Below, piece after piece: positions 18,257 to 27,331 of a stretch of DNA of 64,000 nt. The notes beneath the pieces are model-generated. The model was not told where the DNA came from. It did not search any database and worked only from the letters and a program-made list of their open reading frames with translations. This DNA is from Vagococcus penaei (GTDB taxonomy: Bacteria; Bacillota; Bacilli; Lactobacillales; Vagococcaceae). Position 1 is the first letter of the stretch. Every line of letters starts with the position of its first letter. The translations under genes and the position numbers were made by a program. The stretch is taken from assembly GCF_001998885.1 (NCBI RefSeq), contig NZ_CP019609.1, positions 1,104,001-1,168,000 of the forward strand. The letters are read 5' to 3'.

Positions 18257-18805
18257 TTAACGACTCCTCCGTTCATGCCATTCTTGGCGTGTTAATTTTG
18301 TAAAGTGCTCTTTCCTTGTAACACCTAAAAAGGGTACGTCAGATTCATTAAGAGTATAGGCATATTGAAACCCGCATTTCTTTTGTACGTGAGATGATTG
18401 TTGGTTGCCTTCATAAGAACCACACCATAAAGTTTCTAACTGTAAATTGGAAAAACTATGGTCTATTAGAGCATCAACTGCTTCTGGCATATACCCCTTA
18501 CCCCAAAAAGGAACTGCTAACCAATAGCCAATCTCTGCTTCATTAACCGCACCTTCTCGAGATTTAAGTCCGATACTTCCAATGATATGATTTGGCTCAT
18601 CAATTAGACAAATTGCATACGATTCTTTAACCTGTAAAACATTGAGAATAACTTCTTGACTCATTTCAATGCTAGTATGTACTGGCCAACCAGCACGTGG
18701 ACCAATCCGCTCATCAGATGCATAACGATACAAGTCTTTTGCATCTGATAGTCGCCAAGGTCTTAAAGATAAGCGTTTGGTAAGTAAAATTTTGCTTTCT
18801 ATCAT
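18257..18805 (-). CDS. GNAT-family N-acetyltransferase (RimJ/RimL-like)
   Basis: 182 residues. RLSLRPWRLSDAKDLYRYAS at the N-terminus is the common opening of the RimJ/RimL-type acetyltransferases. The acetyl-CoA-binding beta4-alpha3 region reads EIGYWLAVPFWGKGYMPEA (residues about 92-110). The substrate cannot be told from sequence; relatives acetylate ribosomal protein N-termini or small molecules. It is the first gene of an operon with the two PH-domain proteins, with zero spacing to the second gene. Confidence 0.85.
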   Translation of the reverse strand: MIESKILLTKRLSLRPWRLSDAKDLYRYASDERIGPRAGWPVHTSIEMSQEVILNVLQVKESYAICLIDEPNHIIGSIGLKSREGAVNEAEIGYWLAVPFWGKGYMPEAVDALIDHSFSNLQLETLWCGSYEGNQQSSHVQKKCGFQYAYTLNESDVPFLGVTRKEHFTKLTRQEWHERRSR

Positions 18806-18850
18806 TAACTTCCACTCTCCTCTTAATTTTATTTAGCTAACGCCAGACCA

Positions 18851-19180
18851 TTATCGACCAAATGACGCATAAACAATAACAAACAATACTATTAAAACAA
18901 GTAAACATAGGTTGAAAAGCAACATTAAATTAGATTTCAGCCGTCTCGTTTCTGGTCGTAAATACTTTTGTTGTCGCTTTGTTGCTGGCTTTCTTGTCGT
19001 AAAATTATAACCACACCCTTCGCAAAATGGATCCTGAGTAGCCGTTTGTTTTTTACAATAAGGGCAACGATAAAAAGTTGCGCTCTCTTCTTGACTAGCT
19101 ATTGACACTAATACATTACCACAATTAATACAAAAAGTAGTTGTTCGACCATTTTTATTGCCACATTGTCGACAATACAT
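18851..19180 (-). CDS. Zinc-ribbon protein with a C-terminal membrane anchor
   Basis: About 109 residues. It has two zinc-ribbon knuckle pairs, CRQC...CINC at 3-21 and CPYC...CEGC near 39-57, then a basic linker and one hydrophobic segment near 84-104. The topology suggests a cytosolic zinc-binding domain tethered to the membrane. I chose the ATG at 19180 over a TTG one codon earlier; both follow GAGGTGAGG closely. Function is unknown. Confidence 0.72.
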   Translation of the reverse strand: MYCRQCGNKNGRTTTFCINCGNVLVSIASQEESATFYRCPYCKKQTATQDPFCEGCGYNFTTRKPATKRQQKYLRPETRRLKSNLMLLFNLCLLVLIVLFVIVYASFGR

Positions 19181-19197
19181 CAATCCTCACCTCTTCC

Positions 19198-19515
19198 TTA
19201 CAATCCTCGAAACCAAAAAGGCGTTAATAAGGCTGATATACCAACCGCACGATACGTTTTACAGTGGTGCATCATCTGATAATACAAAGTAATTAAGGAT
19301 TCTGGCACTTTCCCATCTTCCCACAATTCATATTCCAGTTGCCGACATAGTTGACTAGCTAACGCTTGAGGATGGCTAGCCGTCTGTAGCTGCTGACGTG
19401 CTTGAGTTAAATAGCCTAAAATTTTTTGATAAGATTGCATTTCTGGATCTTCACAAACAATGTTGAGTTGTTTAAGCATCTGAATCGTTAATTGGGGCTT
19501 TTTTTGGGCAAACAA
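19198..19515 (-). CDS. Probable bacteriocin immunity protein (enterocin A immunity-like)
   Basis: 105 residues, soluble and predicted all-helical, consistent with the four-helix EntA immunity family of about 100 residues. The C-terminal pattern LYYQMMHHCKTYRAVGI and the short aromatic tail resemble the family, where the C-terminal part determines which pediocin-like bacteriocin is recognised. The start is TTG at 19515, 7 bases after GGAAGGTG; the next Met is at residue 13. No bacteriocin precursor is nearby, so it would be an orphan immunity gene. Assignment is by pattern and could be wrong. Confidence 0.45.
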   Translation of the reverse strand: MFAQKKPQLTIQMLKQLNIVCEDPEMQSYQKILGYLTQARQQLQTASHPQALASQLCRQLEYELWEDGKVPESLITLYYQMMHHCKTYRAVGISALLTPFWFRGL

Positions 19516-19647
19516 TTTTATTCACCTTCCGTTTTTAAGTCTATTAAACAATTCTAACAGATTACTTATTACATAAATTGTACTGTTTTCACTTTTTAAA
19601 CAGAATAAATTCACATTTTTTTCACATTTTAATGCTATTATTTAAAT

Positions 19648-19754
19648 ATACCAACAAACAACCCTAACAAACTTTTTCATTTTATTTACTCCTCCAAAGT
19701 AAATAAAGCAACTCCTTTTTGCTCCTGACCACTAGAATGGTCAGGAGTTTTTTT
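19648..19754 (+). ncRNA. Candidate small RNA with a UCCUCC loop
   Basis: The 421-base gap 19516-19936 has no gene but shows a compact plus-strand unit. An extended -10 TGCTATTAT (19633-19641) precedes a perfect 9-bp hairpin TTTATTTAC/GTAAATAAA (19681-19707) whose loop is TCCTCCAAA. A strong intrinsic terminator (19722-19754) follows. The transcript would be about 107 bases. UCCUCC is complementary to Shine-Dalgarno sequences, as in several Firmicutes regulatory RNAs. No open frame with a ribosome-binding site is seen in it. Confidence 0.45.
19722..19754 (+). terminator. Plus-strand terminator of the candidate small RNA
   Basis: A 10-bp perfect stem CTCCTGACCA/TGGTCAGGAG with a 6-base loop followed by seven T. 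No annotated plus-strand gene lies upstream within the window, so it must end an unannotated transcript. Confidence 0.85.
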
Positions 19755-19902
19755 CTATTACCGTTTATTTTACCTATTCCCGTAACTAAAAACAATCGAT
19801 TCTCCAATTATTCTGCTAATTTAAAGTACAATATTAAAAAAAGACTCTTTATTAAGCCCTGAAGCTAACTACTGTTTTGAGATAGTTAATAAAAATAAAA
19901 AG

Positions 19903-19928
19903 CCTTTGCTCGTTAAAATTGGCAAAGG
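19903..19928 (-). terminator. Terminator of the men operon
   Basis: CCTTTGC and GCAAAGG pair on the minus strand, followed by CTTTTTATTTTT, directly after menC. Confidence 0.7.
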
Positions 19929-19936
19929 AAAAAAAT

Positions 19937-20998
19937 TTATTTAAGTGTGACACCTATTCCATTAGTAATTGGTACCTCCATGAACCCATCCGTCAGAGTG
20001 AATTCCTCATTAATAATATCTTGCTTAAAATAATGTGCACTCGTTGCTAGATCACCTGGAAATGGTAACCCTGATTGTGATGAAAATTGAAGATTAAACG
20101 CACGACCAATACCCGTTTCATACATACCACCTATCCAAACTAACATATCATGATTATGACAAAATTTGATAATCTTCAAAGCCTCAGTAATACCTCCCAC
20201 ACGTGGTAATTTCAAATTAATACTTTGACAACTTCCTAGTTCGTAAGCTAACTGACAATCTGCTACTTGACGGATATTTTCATCCAAACAAATCCGTGTA
20301 TTGATTTGCCGTTGTAGTACGGCATGGTCGAGAAAGTCATACGTACCGAATGGCTGCTCAATCATAACTACCCCTAAGTCTGCTAATGTCTGTAGTTGTG
20401 TGAGATGTTCTAAGCGATAACTTGAGTTAGCATCCACCATTAAAGGTAAATCAGGAAAAGCGTCACGAATAGCTTTAACTGGTACGATATCCCACTGTGG
20501 ATTAACTTTTAATTTGATACGTTGGTAACCTTGATACTGATAGTCAGCCACACGCGCCAAAAGATTTGGCAACTCTCTTTCCATACCTAGACTAATGCCA
20601 ACAGGGATTTGCTCTTTAGTACCACCTATTAAGTCCATTAGACGCTTTTCATGGCGTTTCGCATAAAGATCCCATACTGCCATCTCTAAGCTTGCTTTAG
20701 CCATATAATGCCCTTTAACCGGAGCGAATAGGTCACTTACCTGCTCTGGATGGTCAAGGATCACTCCTTGTAATAGTGGTTGCAAAAATTGTTGGCTGAT
20801 TATTCGCTCTGTTGCTAAAGTTTCTTCAATATAGGTCGGTTCATCAAGCGCTGTTAATTCCCCGTACCCTTGATTTCCTAATTCGTCTGTAATAATGATA
20901 ATGTCCGCATATTTATGGGTTAAACAACCATAACTCGTTTGAATAGGTGTTACAAATGGTAATGCAACTGATTTGATCGTTATTTGTTCAATTTTCAT
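19937..20998 (-). CDS. menC: o-Succinylbenzoate synthase
   Basis: 353 residues of the enolase superfamily; dehydrates SHCHC to o-succinylbenzoate in menaquinone synthesis. Visible active-site elements: KLKVNP (catalytic Lys region, near 162), metal ligands in VDANSSYRLE, IEQPF and CLDENIR, and the second Lys in INLKLPRVGG. It is the last gene of menBEFDHC, one base after the menH stop, and is followed by the operon terminator. Confidence 0.92.
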   Translation of the reverse strand: MKIEQITIKSVALPFVTPIQTSYGCLTHKYADIIIITDELGNQGYGELTALDEPTYIEETLATERIISQQFLQPLLQGVILDHPEQVSDLFAPVKGHYMAKASLEMAVWDLYAKRHEKRLMDLIGGTKEQIPVGISLGMERELPNLLARVADYQYQGYQRIKLKVNPQWDIVPVKAIRDAFPDLPLMVDANSSYRLEHLTQLQTLADLGVVMIEQPFGTYDFLDHAVLQRQINTRICLDENIRQVADCQLAYELGSCQSINLKLPRVGGITEALKIIKFCHNHDMLVWIGGMYETGIGRAFNLQFSSQSGLPFPGDLATSAHYFKQDIINEEFTLTDGFMEVPITNGIGVTLK

Positions 20999-20999
20999 G

Positions 21000-21830
21000 C
21001 TAAACTATTCCCTCCATTAACTGAGTCACCAGATACGCAATTTGGTCAGGTCGTTCTAAATGAACGCAATGACCGGCATCTGGAACACAGATGATTTGAC
21101 TAGTTGGTAGTTGGTGATGGATGGCATCAGCAATTCTACAAAATTTCGTGTCTCGTTCGCCAACAATAATCGCAACTGGCACTATTTTTAGGCTGGCTAA
21201 TCGGGGCCAATAGTTAGGCATACTACCAGTCCCCATAAAACGTAAACTATTAGCTAGACCTTGAGCTGACTGACTTAAACGCTCTAAACGTACACGGTCA
21301 CGAACCCTTTTAGGCAAGTTTTTTTGCGTATCAAATAGCGGTAAATTTCCCCAAAAATCCACAAAAGCAGGAACCCCTTCTGTCAAAATCCGTTCAGCTA
21401 AACGTTCGTCACTTTGACGTCTTGTTTGTCGTTCAGTTGATGTCTTCAATCCTGGTGTGCCACTTTCGATGATTAGCCGACTGACACGTTCTGGGTAGCT
21501 AATGGTAAAACCTATCGCCACACGCGCTCCCATCGAATAACCTAAAATAGCGACCTGTGCTAAACCTAACTGATCAAGTAATTGAGCGATAACTTTTAAA
21601 ACCATTTGATAAGTATATGGAGCTGCCATAGCCGGTGAATCACTCTTACCATGACCAATTAAATCAAATGCTAGAAGATTATAACCTGCCATCTCGGCAG
21701 ATTGAGTCAAAAAAGCAAACGTTTGATGCGTACTAGTAAAACCATGTAAACAGACTAACGTTGGTTGCTGATGCTTGTAAGATGTCAACCACTTAGCATG
21801 ATAGCTAACGTCATCAACGACTAACTGCAT
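21000..21830 (-). CDS. menH: SHCHC synthase, alpha/beta hydrolase
   Basis: 276 residues. It removes pyruvate from SEPHCHC to give SHCHC. Oxyanion motif HGFTST near 29-34, nucleophile elbow GYSMGAR near 97-103, and the His in AGHCVHLERP near the C-terminus complete the expected triad. The ATG at 21830 lies 10 bases inside menD, which indicates translational coupling. Position between menD and menC supports MenH over other hydrolases. Confidence 0.9.
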   Translation of the reverse strand: MQLVVDDVSYHAKWLTSYKHQQPTLVCLHGFTSTHQTFAFLTQSAEMAGYNLLAFDLIGHGKSDSPAMAAPYTYQMVLKVIAQLLDQLGLAQVAILGYSMGARVAIGFTISYPERVSRLIIESGTPGLKTSTERQTRRQSDERLAERILTEGVPAFVDFWGNLPLFDTQKNLPKRVRDRVRLERLSQSAQGLANSLRFMGTGSMPNYWPRLASLKIVPVAIIVGERDTKFCRIADAIHHQLPTSQIICVPDAGHCVHLERPDQIAYLVTQLMEGIV

Positions 21831-23542
21831 GTGACTGCCTCTTTAATTGCTTCTTTCACATGATTAAAAGCTAAAACATTATGTGGTCGACTAGTTTTGA
21901 CTTCGATAACTCGAAATCCTGGAGTTGCATTGGCTAGTGTCAACATGTCACGCAACTCTGTCACTGTCGTTGCTTCTTGATAATCAGCCCCATATAATTG
22001 AGCCATTGTCCGGCCATCCAAATCAATGGGTGTCCCAAATAATGGTTCAAATTCTTCTTCTGTCAATGATTGTTGGGATAGATAAGAAAAAATACCACCG
22101 CCATTATTATTAACTAAGACAATCGTTAAAGGAATTGAATAATGTTTCGCCCACATTAATCCATTCATATCATGGTACATTGCCAAGTCACCAATTAATA
22201 ACAAATTACTATGATTAGGATTCATGAGTGCCATTCCCATAGCAGTCGATACGACACCATCAATGCCATTGACCCCTCGATTACCAAAAATTTTATAGGC
22301 TTGTTCTCTTGGAGACGTAAAACGGTCAAGATGACGAATCGCCATACTATTTGAGACAAAAAGCTGACCAAAATCGGCCATAGTCTCATGAATCGTCAGG
22401 GCAACGGCAGGTTCTGTTAAATCTGTTGCAATAGCATGCTCAGCAATAACCGTTTTTGTTACCTTTTGCCAATTCTTCCATTCTGCTAACCAGTTAGTGT
22501 CTGTTGGAACAAGTGTTGTTGCCAAAAGTTTTTGGACAAACCACTGTTCAGATGCTTGAATAATTACCTGACTCCGTTTTAATTGGTCTTCCCAGCCACC
22601 TAGTTCATCGACTAAATACATTGGTGTATCAACTAAAGTCAGTTGATCCAACCATAACATGACTTCTTTTGAGATTGGTAACTTACCAAAACGTAAAACA
22701 ACCTCTGGCTTACTCTGTGTGACATATGGAATAAACAAATCGCTATGACTCATGATACAGTCACTAACATGACCACAACTCACTAAATTAGTTAGTGGAT
22801 CTCCAATGATGGGCCACTGCAACGCATCAGCTAATGCGACTAGTTCCGCTGCTGCGCTCAGTGTCTTCTCACCCCCGACAACAATGACACCTTTTTTACT
22901 TTGCAACTGGTCGCAAATATCGGAAATCGTCGCATCACTCAAAATTGCTTCACCACCAATAACTGCTAAGTTAGGCATAGGGACCGGTTGACGCTCTAAA
23001 TCAGGTAACAATGGTTCACGTAAAGGGAAATTAATTTGCACAGGCCCCTTAGGTAATTGCATCGCAACATCTGTCAAACGCGCAACTTGCCAAAAAGCAT
23101 AGTCCAACATAACTTCCGTATTATCTGGCAAACTCATATCAATAAATGCCTTTGTGTGCTCACCAAATAAATCAGTTTGATTCATCGTTTGCGGTGCCCC
23201 GACATGCCGTAACTCATGTGGACGATCAGTAGTTAAAACAATTAATGGAACATGACTAGCCATAGCTTCACAAATAGCTGGATAGTAATTAGCTGCGGCT
23301 GTCCCCGATGTACAAAGTAAGGCAACTGGCTGTTGACTTGATTTACTTAAGCCTAATGCTAAAAAGGCTGATGAGCGTTCATCCACACCAATAAAAGTCT
23401 CAATGTCTTCGGATTGGTGTAGCAATAATGCTAATGGGGTTGACCGAGAACCTGGACTAATTACCACTTGATTCACGCCACGATTTAATAACCCATTGAT
23501 GGCTGACCGTAAAAAATCGGTCAATTGTTCTTGATAACTCAT
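21821..23542 (-). CDS. menD: SEPHCHC synthase (MenD)
   Basis: 573 residues of the thiamine-diphosphate enzyme family; joins 2-oxoglutarate to isochorismate. The N-terminal VISPGSRSTPLALL is the isochorismate-binding signature. The cofactor region near 437-470 has GDLAMYHDMNGLMWAKH followed by VNNNGGGIF. Length is typical. The start overlaps the menF stop by four bases (ATGA). Confidence 0.94.
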   Translation of the reverse strand: MSYQEQLTDFLRSAINGLLNRGVNQVVISPGSRSTPLALLLHQSEDIETFIGVDERSSAFLALGLSKSSQQPVALLCTSGTAAANYYPAICEAMASHVPLIVLTTDRPHELRHVGAPQTMNQTDLFGEHTKAFIDMSLPDNTEVMLDYAFWQVARLTDVAMQLPKGPVQINFPLREPLLPDLERQPVPMPNLAVIGGEAILSDATISDICDQLQSKKGVIVVGGEKTLSAAAELVALADALQWPIIGDPLTNLVSCGHVSDCIMSHSDLFIPYVTQSKPEVVLRFGKLPISKEVMLWLDQLTLVDTPMYLVDELGGWEDQLKRSQVIIQASEQWFVQKLLATTLVPTDTNWLAEWKNWQKVTKTVIAEHAIATDLTEPAVALTIHETMADFGQLFVSNSMAIRHLDRFTSPREQAYKIFGNRGVNGIDGVVSTAMGMALMNPNHSNLLLIGDLAMYHDMNGLMWAKHYSIPLTIVLVNNNGGGIFSYLSQQSLTEEEFEPLFGTPIDLDGRTMAQLYGADYQEATTVTELRDMLTLANATPGFRVIEVKTSRPHNVLAFNHVKEAIKEAVTCS

Positions 23543-24918
23543 TGTTCCATTCCTCCTATTCCTCGGCGCATTGGTTGAAACTTCACGCGTGTCTCTTGAC
23601 GTTCTAGTTCTGGTTCTGATTCTGCGACAATACCACAGCCAGCATAGAGGACACTTTTTTCCCCATCAATTAGTGCTGAGCGAATACCGACGACAAATTC
23701 GCCAATATCTTGTCCTAGACCATACCAACCGATTGGTGCCCCATACAACCCCCGCTGAAACGGTTCATATTGAGCTAAGAAAGCCAGAGCCTTATCTTTC
23801 GGCTCGCCACCCAATGCTGGAGTTGGATGCAAAGCGATAATCCCATCAAGTAAAGAGGTATCAGTCGCTCGACTCGCTTCAATGGGCAAGAATAAGTGCT
23901 GAATATCTCGATTTTTCAAAAGACTTGGCTTAGCTAATTGGATTGGCGTCCCTGACAAGTTTTCTAAATCTGCGACAATTCGATCAACAACAATTCGGTG
24001 TTCTCCGCGATTTTTCATATCATTTAACAACTGTTGACCTAAACGACTATCTTCTTCTTGTGTCACTCCCCGAGGCGTTGAACCAGCAACACTTGCAGTC
24101 ATAAAGGTCTCATCTGTCGCTTTTAATAAACGTTCCGGAGTCGCACCAACAAATCCTTTAGTTCCATAAGTTAAAGCAAAGACATAAATATTCGGCTGTT
24201 GCTCTCTCAGTTGCGTTACCACTGTTGGTATTGATAGTATCTCGGCTGTTTCCAGTTCTAGCGTCCTAGCTACAACGACTTTGTCTAACCCCTCATGACT
24301 CTTAATCGTTGAAACACCACGCTCAACTAACTCTAACCAATCTGTGACGCCAACTTCACGCTCATTAATCACAGTCACTGTTTGATTAACAAAATGTTGT
24401 GCGGTTTGCTCTAGCTTGTGTAACAAGGCTAATCGTTCTTGAGCTACTTGGTCTAAAGATAGTTTATCTTCTTGAGAAAAATTAATCACGTTGATTAGCT
24501 TATCAGCTAATTGCATCACTTGAATGCTCGGAACAAAGAAATAACCGCGACTAAGTTCACCCCAAATCTCATCTTCTTCAGCATATGGCATAAATGATAA
24601 TGCACCAACTAGTTGTGGCATAGCGACCGGCTGATGCTCAATAGGAATCGTCACTACACGCTGTTTTTGGCCCCATAAACGGATTGCATCAGCCTGTGCG
24701 TCACCTCCCGTCAAAGTCTTAACTGACCCAAATCCTGCGTAAGCTGACTGGCGGTCTGGTGTTTCAAAATACCAACGCTCAGGTATGTTATGCGTGTCAC
24801 TACCTTGAAAATATGCCAATGGAGTAAGACTTTGTTTAGACTCTGAAACAACTAAGCTAACATAATCTTGACCATCCTCTAACAAAGCCTTCACTTTATC
24901 TAATTCTGTGACTTCCAT
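23539..24918 (-). CDS. menF: Isochorismate synthase
   Basis: 459 residues from the ATG at 24918. It converts chorismate to isochorismate, the first committed step. The C-terminal chorismate-binding domain shows GATPERLL, AGSTPRGVTQEED, HRIVVDRI, HPTPALGG and PIGWYG. A frame extends 33 codons upstream, but those codons overlap menE and look unlike the family; the ATG at 24918 already overlaps the end of menE by 19 bases. The ribosome-binding site is a weak AAAGAGAGAG. The order menE-menF-menD supports coupling. Confidence 0.92.
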   Translation of the reverse strand: MEVTELDKVKALLEDGQDYVSLVVSESKQSLTPLAYFQGSDTHNIPERWYFETPDRQSAYAGFGSVKTLTGGDAQADAIRLWGQKQRVVTIPIEHQPVAMPQLVGALSFMPYAEEDEIWGELSRGYFFVPSIQVMQLADKLINVINFSQEDKLSLDQVAQERLALLHKLEQTAQHFVNQTVTVINEREVGVTDWLELVERGVSTIKSHEGLDKVVVARTLELETAEILSIPTVVTQLREQQPNIYVFALTYGTKGFVGATPERLLKATDETFMTASVAGSTPRGVTQEEDSRLGQQLLNDMKNRGEHRIVVDRIVADLENLSGTPIQLAKPSLLKNRDIQHLFLPIEASRATDTSLLDGIIALHPTPALGGEPKDKALAFLAQYEPFQRGLYGAPIGWYGLGQDIGEFVVGIRSALIDGEKSVLYAGCGIVAESEPELERQETRVKFQPMRRGIGGMEQ

Positions 24919-26363
24919 AAATATTCGTCTCTCTCTTTCGTTAATAACCGATGCTTTGCTAACTTGCCACTTGCTGTTCGGGGTAAGTTGTGACACCGAT
25001 AAATTGCCACGGGCCATTTGTATTTGGCGAGGCGTGAACTTAAATAATCTTCCATCTCAGCTTTAGTCAAATGCCCAACAATATAAGCAACCGGTACAGC
25101 TCCCCATTTAGGATGTGACTCACCAACAACTGCAACCTCTTGTACACTAGATATCTGTTGCAAAACTTGCTCGACTTCTGTTGGGTAAACATTTTCCCCT
25201 CCAGAAATAATTAGCTCACTTAAACGACTCACCAAATATAAATAACCATCTTCCGTTAAATACCCCATATCCCCTGTGCGAAACCAACCATCAGTCGTCC
25301 ATTTAGTATCATGCCATGTTGTATCATGCAAATAATTCGTGACGATATTAGGACCTTTTAACCAAATTTCACCGGTAACTAAGGCTGGAACTTCTTGATT
25401 TAATGCATCAACTATTTTGATTACCATATTAGCTAACGGTTTTCCCACAGACCCTAAATGCGTTAGGGCATCTGCAAAAGAAAGGGCTACGACTTGCGAA
25501 CACGTTTCTGTCATTCCGTAAGACTGAATAACCGGTAATTCTAGCTTTTGACATGTCTCAAGCGTCGCCACACTGACAGGGCCACCACCTAATAAGAAGA
25601 ACCGAAAACAATCATGATAGCCCGTAGGTGGATAAGCCTTTAACAAGTCATTAAGCATTAGAGTCACAACCGACATCACACTACCCTTACCGGCTACTAA
25701 ATCACGAGTCACTTCAGTCGCAGAGAATTTACGGTATAAACGAATACTGCACCCTAATATCAGTTGACGACAAATCAATGACAGGCCACTAATATGAAAT
25801 AATGGCACTGCACATAACCAACAGTCATCTGCTGTAATAGAAACATTCTGCGCGGTCCCCTTAGCACTCGCTAAATGTTGAGCAAAGCGTTGGACAACAC
25901 CTTTTGGACGTCCGGTTGTTCCTGATGTGTACATAATTGTCGCAACATCATCCAGACCCATATCTTGCCACGGACTATCTGAAAAATGTTTCTGTGGTAA
26001 ACTCATTGGAATCACCATTAAACCGGTTAATTGAGTGAGCTTTTTTTGACTAAATTCATCCACAATGACAAAAGAGACTTGAGCATCATCTAACTGATAC
26101 TCAAGCTCCTCTGGTTGTAGATGGGTATTCAAGCAGACAACTTCTTTGCCTAATGACCATAGTGCCACAATTGTAAAGTAATGGGCACTTGAATTATGGC
26201 TTAAGACAGCCACACGCTTGGTAGTTTCTGGTACGATTGTTGAAAAATAGCCCATCCACTGTTGTACGTTGCGACCAATAGCCGCAAACGTCCACACCGT
26301 ATCGTCAACATATAAGGCCGGATGATTGGGACGTTCGTTGATTTGTTTCACTAACCAATTCAT
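24900..26363 (-). CDS. menE: o-Succinylbenzoate-CoA ligase
   Basis: 487 residues, an acyl-adenylate-forming enzyme that activates o-succinylbenzoate to its CoA ester. AMP-binding motif YTSGTTGRPKGVVQ near 145-158, GWFRTGDMGYL near 364-374, hinge SRLSELIISGGENVYP and the C-terminal catalytic Lys in RTASGKLAKHRL. It lies 21 bases after menB. Length and motifs are normal. Confidence 0.93.
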   Translation of the reverse strand: MNWLVKQINERPNHPALYVDDTVWTFAAIGRNVQQWMGYFSTIVPETTKRVAVLSHNSSAHYFTIVALWSLGKEVVCLNTHLQPEELEYQLDDAQVSFVIVDEFSQKKLTQLTGLMVIPMSLPQKHFSDSPWQDMGLDDVATIMYTSGTTGRPKGVVQRFAQHLASAKGTAQNVSITADDCWLCAVPLFHISGLSLICRQLILGCSIRLYRKFSATEVTRDLVAGKGSVMSVVTLMLNDLLKAYPPTGYHDCFRFFLLGGGPVSVATLETCQKLELPVIQSYGMTETCSQVVALSFADALTHLGSVGKPLANMVIKIVDALNQEVPALVTGEIWLKGPNIVTNYLHDTTWHDTKWTTDGWFRTGDMGYLTEDGYLYLVSRLSELIISGGENVYPTEVEQVLQQISSVQEVAVVGESHPKWGAVPVAYIVGHLTKAEMEDYLSSRLAKYKWPVAIYRCHNLPRTASGKLAKHRLLTKERDEYLWKSQN

Positions 26364-26384
26364 CTTTTCTGACCTCCAGATTGT

Positions 26385-27200
26385 TTAAGGGAATTTAGGA
26401 AATTGATCAAAATCCGGTTCGCGTTTTTCTTTAAATGAATCGCGCCCTTCTTGAGCTTCTTCCATTGTGTAATACAATAATGTTGCATCACCAGCAAGTT
26501 GTTGGATACCAGCTAAACCATCTGTATCAGCATTCATTGAGGCTTTAATCATACGTAAAGCTAATGGACTGTGTTGTAACATTTGATGTGCCCATGCCAT
26601 CGTTTCTTCTTCGACATCTGCTAATGGGACCACCGTGTTAATCCAACCCATGTCTAATGCTTCTTGAGCTGTATACTGACGGCACATAAACCAGACTTCT
26701 TTCGCTTTTTTATGACCCACCACACGTGCTAAATAACCAGAACCATAACCACCATCAAAGCTACCAACTTTAGGTCCTGTTTGACCGAAAATTGCATTAT
26801 CGGCTGCAATTGTAATATCACATACTAACTGCAAGACATTACCACCACCAATTGAGTACCCTTTAACCATTGCGATAACAGGTTTTGGCATCACACGAAT
26901 TAAGCGTTGTAAATCTAGAACATTTAAACGAGGAATATTGTCAGAACCAACATAACCACCGTTTCCACGAACTTTTTGGTCACCACCAGAACAGAATGCT
27001 AAATCACCAGCACCGGTTAAAATAATCACGCCAACATCTTCACGGTCACGACAAATATTAAACGCATCAATCATCTCAAAAACGGTCTTAGGGGTAAACG
27101 CGTTCCGAACATGAGGACGATTAATCGTAATTTTTGCAACTTTACCTTCTTGTTCAAATAATATTTCTTCATATGTTTTGACTGTTTGCCATTCTCTCAC
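26385..27200 (-). CDS. menB: 1,4-Dihydroxy-2-naphthoyl-CoA synthase
   Basis: 271 residues of the crotonase fold; cyclises o-succinylbenzoyl-CoA. Conserved runs include [54 protein letters not shown] and the C-terminal [17 protein letters not shown] start at GTG 27200 ([13 protein letters not shown]) with AAGGAGG 9 bases upstream, which gives the family's usual length; an upstream extension of 46 codons has no such site and starts in the divergent promoter region. It is the first gene of the men operon. Confidence 0.94.
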   Translation of the reverse strand: MREWQTVKTYEEILFEQEGKVAKITINRPHVRNAFTPKTVFEMIDAFNICRDREDVGVIILTGAGDLAFCSGGDQKVRGNGGYVGSDNIPRLNVLDLQRLIRVMPKPVIAMVKGYSIGGGNVLQLVCDITIAADNAIFGQTGPKVGSFDGGYGSGYLARVVGHKKAKEVWFMCRQYTAQEALDMGWINTVVPLADVEEETMAWAHQMLQHSPLALRMIKASMNADTDGLAGIQQLAGDATLLYYTMEEAQEGRDSFKEKREPDFDQFPKFP

Positions 27201-27234
27201 TGTAAGAGACCTCCTTATACTTTCTAACTGTTTC

Positions 27235-27240
27235 ATTATA
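27235..27240 (-). promoter_or_regulatory. Probable -10 of the men operon promoter
   Basis: TATAAT on the minus strand, 35 bases upstream of the menB start. The best -35 candidate TTTACA is 22 bases away, too far for a standard promoter, so an activator or a different -35 may be involved. Confidence 0.4.
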
Positions 27241-27273
27241 CACAAAGTTAGACCATTTAGGGTGTAAATTGTT

Positions 27274-27288
27274 TGTGAGTCTCTCACA
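27274..27288. promoter_or_regulatory. Palindromic operator candidate between menB and menI
   Basis: TGTGAGTCTCTCACA is a perfect 6-3-6 palindrome between the divergent men promoters. It resembles CRP/FNR or Rex sites (TGTGA...TCACA) but with 5 rather than 6 central bases. It is positioned to affect both directions. The regulator is unknown. Confidence 0.45.
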
Positions 27289-27290
27289 CA

Positions 27291-27299
27291 TGCTATAAT
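27291..27299 (+). promoter_or_regulatory. Extended -10 promoter of the menI-like gene
   Basis: TGCTATAAT, 32 bases upstream of the ATG at 27332. The palindrome at 27274-27288 ends two bases before it, so a bound protein would cover the -35 region. Confidence 0.6.
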
Positions 27300-27331
27300 C
27301 AAGCCAACGAAAACATAAAGGAGCGTGCTAT

